A DNA stretch of 64,000 nt, taken from the NCBI RefSeq assembly GCF_023656415.1, contig NZ_JAMOIL010000014.1:1-64000 (forward strand), in the 5' to 3' direction. A program made the translations under genes and the position numbers. The notes beneath the pieces are model-generated. The model had not been told where the DNA came from and ran no database searches. It saw nothing but the letters and a program-made list of their open reading frames with translations. The DNA comes from Nocardioides bruguierae. GTDB lineage: Bacteria; Actinomycetota; Actinomycetes; Propionibacteriales; Nocardioidaceae. Shown in pieces: positions 33,372-41,128 of this stretch (position 1 is the first letter of the stretch; each line of letters begins with the position of its first letter).

Positions 33372-33509
33372 ATGAAGATCGTTCGCAAGGCCGGCATCGT
33401 CGTTGCTACCGCCGCCCTCGGTCTCGGCCTGGCCGCCGTGACCACTGCTCCCGCTCAGGCCGTCGACACCAGCTGGGGCTGCGGCGGGTACTGCAAGATC
33501 GTCAAGTGA
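33372..33509 (+). CDS. Small secreted cysteine-containing peptide (45 aa)
   Basis: Too short for usual gene calling but convincing. Residues 1-30 are a textbook Sec signal peptide: MKIVRKAG, a hydrophobic core VVATAALGLGLAAV and the cleavage motif APAQA. This leaves a mature peptide of about 15 residues, VDTSWGCGGYCKIVK, with a CGGYC pair able to form a small disulfide loop. A GAGAGGA SD lies 9 nt upstream. It is convergent with a LuxR-type regulator 278 bp downstream. The design fits an exported signalling or bioactive peptide. No export, immunity or modification gene is adjacent. Function is inference; I do not recognise the family. Confidence 0.75.
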   Translation: MKIVRKAGIVVATAALGLGLAAVTTAPAQAVDTSWGCGGYCKIVK

Positions 33510-33710
33510 CTTCCGGGGTCGTCGGTCCGCCTCTCGGGCGTGGACCGAGGCCCAGGATCTCGGAGCACCAGGCGTCGGGTTGATTCCGGCGCCTGTGCGC
33601 TTTCAGGTGAGTACGCCCCGGTCCCCCCGCTCTCCCTCGCAGAGCAGGTGTGCCGGGGTGTCCTCTTTCCGGAGGACGCTCGCCCCTCGGCGGGGCCTCC
33701 TCCGGACGGG

Positions 33711-33745
33711 CTGAGCCGCACCCTCCCTCGGCGGGTGCGGCTCAG
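33711..33745. terminator. Hairpin between the peptide gene and the LuxR gene
   Basis: CTGAGCCGCACCC (33711-33723) pairs perfectly with GGGTGCGGCTCAG (33733-33745), 9-nt loop. Its place between convergent genes suits a shared terminator. The stretch 33510-33710 holds no gene I can support. Confidence 0.6.
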
Positions 33746-33800
33746 TCGCGTTCTCGTCGGTCGCGTCCGGCTCAGTCGCGTCCGGCTCAGTCGCGTCCGG
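33738..33800. repeat. 15-bp tandem repeat overlapping the 3' end of the LuxR gene
   Basis: TCGCGTCCGGCTCAG at 33761-33775 and 33776-33790, partial at 33791-33800, with a diverged unit from 33738. The LuxR stop codon (33787-33789) lies inside it, so repeat changes could alter the protein's last residues. Confidence 0.75.
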
Positions 33801-34809
33801 TGGTGCCCGGCTCGGGGTCGTCGTCCTCGCCGGTGAGGCCCAGCCGGCCCATCTTCCAGCCGAGCTGGAAGCGGGTCTCGGCGTCGAACTCGGTCTTGAG
33901 GTCGGCCACGTAGCCCGCGTACGTGCGCGGGGAGACGCCCAGCCGCTTGGCGGCTGCCGGGTCGGCGTGGCCCTCGATCAGCATCCGGATCGTCATCGCG
34001 CGCTGCTCGCCCGCGATCGTCCGCATCGTGCCGGTCTCCTTGTTGGTGAAGGGCCGGCCGCGCTCCCAGGAGCGCTCGAAGACGTCGACGAGGTAGGCGA
34101 CGACGGACGGCTCCCGCACCGCGACGGCGACGCGGAGGTCCTCCCCGTTCGGGATCACGGCGACGCGACGGTCGGCCACGATCATCCGGTTGAAGAACTC
34201 GTCCAACGTCCGCACCTCGGCGCCGCGCTCGGTGACCTCCTGCACGTACTGGGAGGTGACGGTCGAGCGGCGGGCGGAGTGCTGGTAGAGCGTGCGCAGC
34301 GAGACGCCGCGCTCGAGGGCCGCCGTGTCGCGCAGCACCGCGGCGGCCAGGGTCTGCGCGTCGCGTCCCGCCTGGGGCTGCGCGGTGAGGATCTCGCTCT
34401 CCGCGTCGGCCACCATGGCGGTGAGGAACCGCCCGATCGCGCCGTCGCGCAGGTAGGTGACCGGGCCCGGCCCGTCGGCGTGCGGGGTGCGGCGCCACGC
34501 CTGGCCGATGCCGGTGAAGGCGCGGGCCCACTCGGTCGACTCCGTCAGCAGGCGGGTCGACTCCACGTTCATGGGTGCCACGACGCGGGACTGCACCGTG
34601 GCGGGGTCGTCGGCGTGCCAGCGCTGGTTGTCGGCATCCAGGCGCAGCAGCCCGAGCTCGACGAGGAGCTCGAAGGCGCGCTGCTCGGAGGAACCCTCGC
34701 CGAGGCGGACGTCGTCCACGGCCATGCCGCCGGCGGCCAGCACGTCCTCGTAGAGCGGGACGCCGGCCGACTCGAACAGCGCGCGCTCCTCCGGGCCGAG
34801 GGTCGTCAC
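33787..34809 (-). CDS. LuxR-type (GerE helix-turn-helix) transcriptional regulator
   Basis: 340 residues from GTG 34809, chosen for its AGGAG SD; an upstream ATG gives a poor extension. The N-terminal ~75 residues resemble a winged-helix/TrmB-like unit (EQRAFELLVELGLLRLD). The middle (~95-265) is a sensor-like region with RDTAALERGVSLRTLYQHSARR and a FFNRMIVADRRVAVIPN stretch. The C-terminus carries the GerE HTH: AMTIRMLIEGHADPAAAKRLGVSPRTYAGYVADLK (~283-315) then RFQLGWKMGRLG. No receiver domain is present, so it is not a typical response regulator. Convergent with the secreted peptide gene, a possible partner. Confidence 0.82.
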   Translation of the reverse strand: MTTLGPEERALFESAGVPLYEDVLAAGGMAVDDVRLGEGSSEQRAFELLVELGLLRLDADNQRWHADDPATVQSRVVAPMNVESTRLLTESTEWARAFTGIGQAWRRTPHADGPGPVTYLRDGAIGRFLTAMVADAESEILTAQPQAGRDAQTLAAAVLRDTAALERGVSLRTLYQHSARRSTVTSQYVQEVTERGAEVRTLDEFFNRMIVADRRVAVIPNGEDLRVAVAVREPSVVAYLVDVFERSWERGRPFTNKETGTMRTIAGEQRAMTIRMLIEGHADPAAAKRLGVSPRTYAGYVADLKTEFDAETRFQLGWKMGRLGLTGEDDDPEPGTTGRD

Positions 34810-34925
34810 TTCGCGCTCCTGGTGGGTCGGGGACGTGGGACGGCAGGCGGCGACGCCCCACGCGTCGCATGTTCCCACAGAGGACTCCTACCCACGGTGG
34901 AACGACTCGACGCATGGACGCGCCA

Positions 34926-34959
34926 CGACCCCGGACGGCGCCGTTGCCGTCCGGGGTCG
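34926..34959 (-). terminator. Terminator hairpin after pckG
   Basis: A perfect 14-bp stem (34926-34939 with 34946-34959) and a 6-nt loop, 36 bp past the pckG stop on the minus strand. Confidence 0.65.
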
Positions 34960-34994
34960 CGATGGGGATGGTGCGTGAAGGGCGGGGGGAAGCC

Positions 34995-36857
34995 TCACGC
35001 ACCCAGGCGGGCCCGCAGGCCCTCCAGCTCGTCGCGCAGCACGCTGGGCAGGTCGTCGCCGAACCTCGCGAACCACTCCTCGATCTGCGGCAGCTCCGCA
35101 CGCCACTCGTCGGCGTCCACGGCCAGGGCGGCCTCGAGCTCGGCGGCGGTCATCTCGAGACCGTCGGTGTCGAGGGACTCCGGCGTCGGCACGTGCCCGA
35201 TGGGCGTCTCCACCGCAGCGGCCTCGCCCTCGATCCGCTCGACCACCCACTTGAGCACGCGGCTGTTCTCGCCGAAGCCGGGCCACAGGAAGCCGCCGTC
35301 GCCGCCGTCCTCGAGGCGGGCGCGGCGGAACCAGTTCACGTAGAAGATGCGCGGCATCTTGGCGGCGTCCGCGTGCTTGCCCATGTCGACCCAGTGGCCG
35401 AAGTAGTCGCCGGCGTTGTAGCCGATGAACGGCAGCATCGCCATGGGGTCGCGCCGCACGACGCCGACCGCGCCGGTGGCGGCCGCCGTGGTCTCGGAGG
35501 AGAGGGTGGCGCCGAGGAACGTGCCGTGGTTCCAGTCGCGCGACTCGAAGACCAGGGGGACGGTGGTGCGCCGGCGTCCGCCGAAGAGGATGGCGTCGAT
35601 CGGCACCCCCCGCGGGTCGTCGAACTCGGGCGCGAGGATGTCGCACTGGCGGATCGGGGTGCAGTAGCGGCTGTTGGCGTGGGACGACAGCTCCTCGCTG
35701 TCGGGGGACCAGTCCTCGCCCTTCCACGACGTGGCGTGGGCCGGCGGGTTCTCCAGCCCCTCCCACCAGACGTCGCCGTCGTCGGTGAGCGCGACGTTGG
35801 TGAAGACCGAGGAGCCCTTGGCGATGGTGCGCATGGCGTTCGGGTTGGTGTGCCAGTTGGTGCCCGGTGCCACGCCGAAGAAGCCGTTCTCGGGGTTCAC
35901 CGCCCAGAGGCGTCCGTCCTCGCCGCGTCGCATCCACGCGATGTCGTCCCCGAGCGTCTCGACCTTCCACCCGGGGATGGTCGGCTCGAGCATGGCGAGG
36001 TTGGTCTTGCCGCACGCGCTGGGGAAGGCCGCGGCGACGTACTTCACCGAGCCGGCGGGGCTGGTGAGCTTGAGGATGAGCATGTGCTCGGCCAGCCAGC
36101 CCTCGTCGCGCGCCATGGCGGAGGCGATGCGCAGGGCGTAGCACTTCTTGCCCAGCAGGGCGTTGCCGCCGTAGCCCGAGCCGAAGGACCAGATCGCGCG
36201 CTCCTCGGGGAACTGCGAGATGTACTTGACCTCGTTGCACGGCCACGCCACGTCGGCCTCGCCGGGCTCGAGCGGGTGCCCCACGGAGTGGACCGCTTGG
36301 ACGAAGTCGGCCTCGAGCTCCTCCATCCGGCGCAGCACGTCGGTGCCCATCCGGGACATGACCCGCATGGAGGCGGTGACGTAGGCCGAGTCGGTGACCT
36401 CGATGCCGAACATCGGGCGCTCGGCGTCGAGGTGGCCCATGACGAACGGGATGACGTACATGGTGCGCCCGCGCATGCAGCCGTCGTAGAGGCCGCGCAT
36501 GCGCGCCTTCATCTCGGCGGGCGCCATCCAGTTGTTGGTGGGGCCGGCGTCGCGCTCGGCCACGGAGCAGATGTAGGTGCGGTCCTCGACGCGGGCGACG
36601 TCGATCGGGTCGGACGCGGCGTGGAAGCTGTTCGGCATCCGCTCCGGGTTCAGGCGGGTGAACGTGCCGACCGAGACGAGGAAGTCGGTGAGCTCGGTCC
36701 ACTCCTGGTCCGAGCCGGTGCACCAGTGGATCTCGTCGGGCTGGGTCAGCGCGGCCACCTCGGCCACGAAGTCCAGGATGCCGCGGTGGCTGGTCGGCGC
36801 GGCCTGCTCCAGCGGCGTGGCGCCGGTGGTGTCCTCGGTCTCGAGGATCGCGGTCAT
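34995..36857 (-). CDS. pckG: Phosphoenolpyruvate carboxykinase (GTP)
   Basis: 620 residues, full length. It converts oxaloacetate and GTP to phosphoenolpyruvate, CO2 and GDP, the entry to gluconeogenesis. The active site is visible: the P-loop [13 protein letters not shown] near residue 275 with the reactive Cys, [37 protein letters not shown] near 205-245 (metal- and substrate-binding), and the GTP-site [13 protein letters not shown] near 500. Start ATG 36857 has AAGG 14 nt upstream, a weak fit; a few residues more are possible. Stands alone with a terminator behind and a long leader in front, suggesting regulation by carbon source. Confidence 0.96.
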   Translation of the reverse strand: MTAILETEDTTGATPLEQAAPTSHRGILDFVAEVAALTQPDEIHWCTGSDQEWTELTDFLVSVGTFTRLNPERMPNSFHAASDPIDVARVEDRTYICSVAERDAGPTNNWMAPAEMKARMRGLYDGCMRGRTMYVIPFVMGHLDAERPMFGIEVTDSAYVTASMRVMSRMGTDVLRRMEELEADFVQAVHSVGHPLEPGEADVAWPCNEVKYISQFPEERAIWSFGSGYGGNALLGKKCYALRIASAMARDEGWLAEHMLILKLTSPAGSVKYVAAAFPSACGKTNLAMLEPTIPGWKVETLGDDIAWMRRGEDGRLWAVNPENGFFGVAPGTNWHTNPNAMRTIAKGSSVFTNVALTDDGDVWWEGLENPPAHATSWKGEDWSPDSEELSSHANSRYCTPIRQCDILAPEFDDPRGVPIDAILFGGRRRTTVPLVFESRDWNHGTFLGATLSSETTAAATGAVGVVRRDPMAMLPFIGYNAGDYFGHWVDMGKHADAAKMPRIFYVNWFRRARLEDGGDGGFLWPGFGENSRVLKWVVERIEGEAAAVETPIGHVPTPESLDTDGLEMTAAELEAALAVDADEWRAELPQIEEWFARFGDDLPSVLRDELEGLRARLGA

Positions 36858-37249
36858 CTGGTGCTCTCGCCTTCTCACGCCGGAGCGTGGGCCCTGCCCG
36901 GTCCGTGCCCGGGTCCGGACTCGTCGTGGTGCGAGCCCGGGGGCCCGCGGGACGTCTTCCGCGCGGCTTCGTCGACGCGGGGTCGGTGCGTTCCCCGCAC
37001 GGATGTCTCACCGCCGTACGGGGTGCCGGTGACCATACAGCGGACATTAGCGTCCGACTATTAGAACGAGCCAAGACCGGAGACGTGGATCACAATGTCT
37101 CGTGCCACTGTTGCGGGACAGGTGTCATGCCCGTTTCCGGCCCGTTCTGGGTGGCATCCCGAGCGGCGCTGCCGGACGCTGGAGGAGTGAGGGGCGGAAG
37201 GCTGCGCGAGCCGTGGCCGGCGGGCGGCGGGCGCCGTGGCCGGGCGCGA
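36858..37249 (-). promoter_or_regulatory. Leader and promoter region of pckG
   Basis: A 454-bp gap (to 37311) without a supportable gene. Around 37035-37110 the GC content falls and the minus strand reads TTGGCT, 19 bp, TAATGT, a modest promoter candidate for pckG, with TTGTGATCCACG just upstream resembling half of a CRP-type site. These are weak matches; nothing else stands out. Confidence 0.3.
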
Positions 37250-37279
37250 TTGGGACCTGGATGGGACCTGCGCTAATCT
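37250..37279 (+). promoter_or_regulatory. Promoter of tRNA-Arg
   Basis: TTGGGA (37250-37255), 18-bp spacer, TAATCT (37274-37279); the tRNA begins 33 bp later. Confidence 0.6.
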
Positions 37280-37311
37280 CTTCTGGTCGCACCGCGCAAG
37301 CGATGAGACGG

Positions 37312-37384
37312 GCGCCTGTAGCTCAACGGATAGAGCATCTGACTACGGATCAGAAGGTTTGGGGTTCGAATCCCTACAGGCGCG
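37312..37384 (+). tRNA. tRNA-Arg (anticodon ACG)
   Basis: 73 nt. Acceptor GCGCCTG pairs with CAGGCGC, D-arm GCTCAACGGATAGAGC, anticodon loop CTACGGA (ACG, normally inosine-modified to read CGN codons), T-arm GGGGTTCGAATCCCT. CCA is not encoded. Confidence 0.97.
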
Positions 37385-37391
37385 CAGCACC

Positions 37392-37427
37392 CGAAGGCCC
37401 GCTGGACACCAGTCCAGCGGGCCTTCG
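37392..37427 (+). terminator. Rho-independent terminator after tRNA-Arg
   Basis: A perfect 16-bp stem (37392-37407 with 37412-37427, CGAAGGCCCGCTGGAC) and ACCA loop, followed by ACATTTTCTCC. The remainder of the 302-bp gap to 37686 holds only the LacI-type operators. Confidence 0.9.
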
Positions 37428-37557
37428 ACATTTTCTCCTCCGGGCGCCGCCCCTCCCGGTGTCGCGGCGGCGCGCGCCCGCCCTCGGTGGTCGGCGCCAC
37501 GAGCGCGCTCTGCAGCCGACGGCGGCGTTCCGGTCCCAGGCCTTGCTCCTTGCCTTT

Positions 37558-37584
37558 TGATAGCGCTTTCTGATAGCGCTATCT
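37558..37584. promoter_or_regulatory. Two abutting LacI-type operators before the glycosidase
   Basis: GATAGCGCTTTC (37559-37570) and the perfect palindrome GATAGCGCTATC (37572-37583) are 13 bp apart, both centred on AGCGCT, the usual core of LacI-family sites. The same motif returns before the alpha-galactosidase operon at 41032-41065, so one repressor probably controls both; the LacI gene at 46523 in that operon is the best candidate. Confidence 0.75.
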
Positions 37585-37686
37585 CCGTGTGACCGACGCC
37601 ACAGACGGCGGCGGCGCAGAAGCCGGGTCCGGCGCAGGTCGGCCATCGGGGGCGACCCGGGCACGGCGGAGGAGCAGGGAGCACGG

Positions 37687-40600
37687 ATGAGACAGCAGCA
37701 ACGCAGGGTCGGCAGCCGCCGGGGGCTCGTCGCGTCGGCAGTGGCCGGGTCGCTGGCCGCGAGCGCGCTGGGCGTCGTCGGCGTCGTCGGCACCGCCGGA
37801 CCCGCCGCGGCCGCCGGGGGCGAGACCATCGAGGTCGACCTCGGGCAGGCGACGGGCGCGTTCCGCGGCGGGGCCAGCGGTGGCCTGTACGCACTCAGCG
37901 ACGAGGGGGTGCCCTCGCAGTCCGTGGTCAACGGCGCGCGGATCACCAACGTCTCGCAGAAGTCCCCGGACGGGGAGCAGCACCCCAACGGGGACGCCCT
38001 CGAGGTCGAGCGGAGCTTCTTCGCCGGCGCGGGGGAGGACATGTACGTCTACCTCCAGGACGACTACCCGGACTGGCCCTACCACGGGGGCGTGCGCCCG
38101 GGTGACGAGGACGGCGACGGCAGCTGGGACTACCTCGACGTGGTCCGCACGGCCGTGGAGAAGGTCGCCACGACCTCGGCGCACCCGGAGGCGTACGTCT
38201 TCATCCCGTTCAACGAGCCGGACGGGCAGTGGTACCAGGACTGGGGCGCGATGCGCGACCGGTTCCTCGCCGACTGGACCGCCACCTACGACGTCATCCA
38301 GGACGTCTACGCCGCGCACGGCCTGGGTCACGCCCGGGTCGGCGGGCCCGGTGACGCCGTCTGGCACGAGGACCGCACACGCGACCTCCTCACCTACGCC
38401 TCCGCCCAGGACGAGATGCCCGACGTCTTCGTCTTCCACGTGCTCCAGGACTGGTCGCTGGACCAGTTCCGCTCGAACATGGCGACCTATCGGGGCATCC
38501 TCGACGGCCTCGGCGAGCCCGAGGTCCCCGTCAACGTCACCGAGTACGGCCTGAGCAACGACATGGGCACCCCGGCCTACCTGCTCCAGTGGATGTCGGT
38601 GCTCGAGGACGAGAAGGTCGACGCGCAGACCGCCTACTGGAACTACGCCGGCAACCTCGACGACAACTCCTCGCGCACCAACGGCGCGAACCCGGGCTGG
38701 TGGCTGCTGAAGTGGTACGGCGACCTGGCCGGCAGCGACACCGTCGAGGTGACGCCGCCGGTGCTGAACCGGCTGCGCAGCCTCCAGGCGATCGCCACCG
38801 TCGACCGTGACGACCGCGAGGCCACGGTGCTGGTCGGCGGCTCCACCCAGGACATCACCGTCGACGTGTCCGGTGTCGACGCGGTGACGTTCGGCGGACG
38901 GTTGCACGTGCAGGTACGGGCCGCTCGTCTCAACGGCAAGGAGGGCGACACCCTCGAGCCGCCCGTGGTGCTGGCCCAGGACGTCGACGTGGTGGACGGG
39001 GCGGTCTCGGTGACCATCCGAACTCGCTCGACACCACCGCCTACCAGGTGCGGGTCACGCCGGTGGCCGCCACGTCGCTGCCGGTCTCCACGTCGCTCGT
39101 CGACTCCACGGAGGCCGAGGACGCCACGGTGGCCGGCGCCTCGGTCTACTCCCACGACAACCACTTCGCCTGGGAGCTGCCCGCCTCGTCCGGTCGTGAC
39201 GTGGGCGGGTTCAACAACGCCGCCTCGTCCGTGACCTGGGACGTCACTGCGCCGAGCACCGGCGACTACCGGCTGAGCGTGCTCAGCGGGGCCAACCAGG
39301 CGCCGGGCGTGCACGCCCTCTTCGTGGACGGCGAGCTCGCCACCCTCGTCCACTACGGCGCGAACCTCGGCTGGAGCTATCGCGGCACGGCCCTGGTGGA
39401 CCTCCCGCTGACCGCCGGGCAGCACACGCTCTCCCTGCGGGCCAGCCGCAACGGCACCGACGTCCTCCCCGGGGCCGACATCACGCTGGACAGGATGGAC
39501 CTCTACGACGTGACCGCCGGCGAGCAGGCCACCTACCCCGCGACGGACGCACGGCTCTCGGGCGGCGCGAACCTCGACTGGGCCGACCCGGCCACCGCCG
39601 GCACGGCCCGGCTGGCCGACGGCGGGACCGCCACCTTCTACACGGCCAACGCGGGCGCCGGCTACCAGGACCTGGCGCTGCGCTACGCCACGACGGGCGG
39701 CTCGGACGTGACGGTCACCCTCGACGGGCGGGTCGTCCACCGCGCGAGCCCCGAGCGGGCCGGCACGTGGACGACCACGGTGCGGGCGTGGCTCTCCGAG
39801 GGCGTCCACGAGGTGCAGGTCTCCTCCGACGCCGGCGTGCTGCTCGACGACCTGACCACCCTGCGCGGCCCCGACCAGGTGGCCGCGGACGCCGACACCG
39901 CCGACGTCCTGGCCCTCGAGGCCGAGGACCTGCAGGCCGCCGGCAACGCCCACGCGAGCACGATCCCCGCGAACGTCGGGTCCAACGGCTCCGCGGACGC
40001 CTCGGGCGCGGTGACCAAGGTCGTGGACGTCGGGAACGGGCCGGGCAACACGCTCACCCTGACCCGGCCGACGGCGCTGGGTGCCGACGACTACGTGCTG
40101 ACGTTCGGCTACGCCAACGCCGAGCGGGTGAGCGGGATCAACTACAACCCCCAGGTCGTCTCGCGGTTCCTCGACGTCGACGAGGTCGGGGGCTCGAGCA
40201 CGCGGGTGCCGTTCCGGCACAACTACTCGTGGTCGAGCTTCTGGGACACCTCCGTGCCCGTGACCCTCACGACCGTCGGCGGCGACCTCGTGCTGGGCAA
40301 CGACGAGGCCTACGGCCCGGACCTGGACACCGTCACCCTCGCCCGGGCGGTGGTCGCCACCAGCACGGTGCGGGAGCCGACGCCGCTGGGCGTGCGGCTC
40401 GAGGCCGGCCGGGTCACCGGCGAGCGGGTCACCTACCGGGTCGCCCTGACCGGCGACGGGGCCGAGGACGCGACGGTGACGGTCGCCTCCGCCGGCGACC
40501 CGGTGCTCCAGCAGCAGCCGCTGCAGCCGCGAGGCGAGGGGCGCAGCCGGACCCTCGCCCTGGTGCCGCGCGGTGAGGACGCGGGCACGGCCGCCCTCAG

Positions 40601-40934
40601 GGTGACCGCCGTCCTCGATGACCAGACGGTGCGCGAGGTCGTGCAGGTGCACGTGGGCGGGCCCGGCGCGGACGTCCTGACCGGCACCGAGGGCCCCGAC
40701 GTCCTGCTCGGACGTGCGGGTGCGGACGTGCTGCGCGGCGGGGGAGGCGACGACGTGCTCGTCGGCGGTGACGGCCCGGACGACCTGGCTGCCGGACGCG
40801 GGGACGACCTCCTCGCCGGCGGCGGCGACGTGGACGACCTCGCCGGTGGCCCCGGCGCCGACCGCTTCGTCGGCCCCCGCGCCCAGGACGTCTGGGCGGA
40901 CCTGGAGACGGCTGAGGGCGACCGCGTCGTCTGA
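37687..40934 (+). pseudogene. Secreted GH39-like glycoside hydrolase with C-terminal calcium-binding repeats, frameshifted
   Basis: Two frames form one protein of about 1080 residues. Frame 1 (37687-39018) has a twin-arginine-like signal (SRRGLVASAVAG) and a clan-A catalytic domain: acid/base in FIPFNEPDGQW (~180) and nucleophile in VNVTEYGLSND (~285), fitting GH39-type enzymes. Frame 3 continues from 39021 to 40934 with carbohydrate-binding-like modules (EDATVAGA..., LALEAEDLQAAGN...) and RTX-type repeats GADVLTGTEGPDVLLG near the end. Adding one C after 39018 restores VTIPNSLDTTAYQV, so a 1-bp deletion splits the gene. It may be a true lesion or a read error at a C run. Substrate is likely plant arabinogalactan given the neighbours. 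Confidence 0.8.
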
Positions 40935-40967
40935 GCCTCTCCAGCCCCCCGCCCGACGGGCGGACCC

Positions 40968-41003
40968 ACGGCCCCGGCCTGACATCTGTCGGGTCGGGGC
41001 CGT
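40968..41003 (+). terminator. Terminator hairpin after the glycosidase
   Basis: ACGGCCCCG (40968-40976) pairs with CGGGGCCGT (40995-41003), with an inner stem formed by CCTGAC and GTCGGG. Located 34 bp after the stop codon. Confidence 0.65.
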
Positions 41004-41031
41004 GCTGCGGATCTCTCTGAAATTGATTTCT

Positions 41032-41065
41032 GATAGCGCTTGCAGATTTTCTTGAAAGCGCTATC
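41032..41065. promoter_or_regulatory. Two LacI-type operators before the alpha-galactosidase operon
   Basis: GATAGCGCTTGC (41032-41043) and GAAAGCGCTATC (41054-41065), 22 bp apart (two helical turns), match the sites at 37559-37583. The surrounding sequence is AT-richer than average, as expected for a promoter. Confidence 0.75.
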
Positions 41066-41128
41066 TTGATGTGACTGCCACCACAGAGCGGGCTGCACGA
41101 GCAACCGGCCCGACCGAGGAGAACCGTC

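Noticed and set aside
30727..33803. Short tandem repeats as a CRISPR array
   Set aside because: Units of 12-15 bp are contiguous with no spacers.
36887..37276. 129-codon frame in the pckG leader region
   Set aside because: No SD, Arg/Gly-rich shadow-like composition, and it runs through the likely tRNA promoter.
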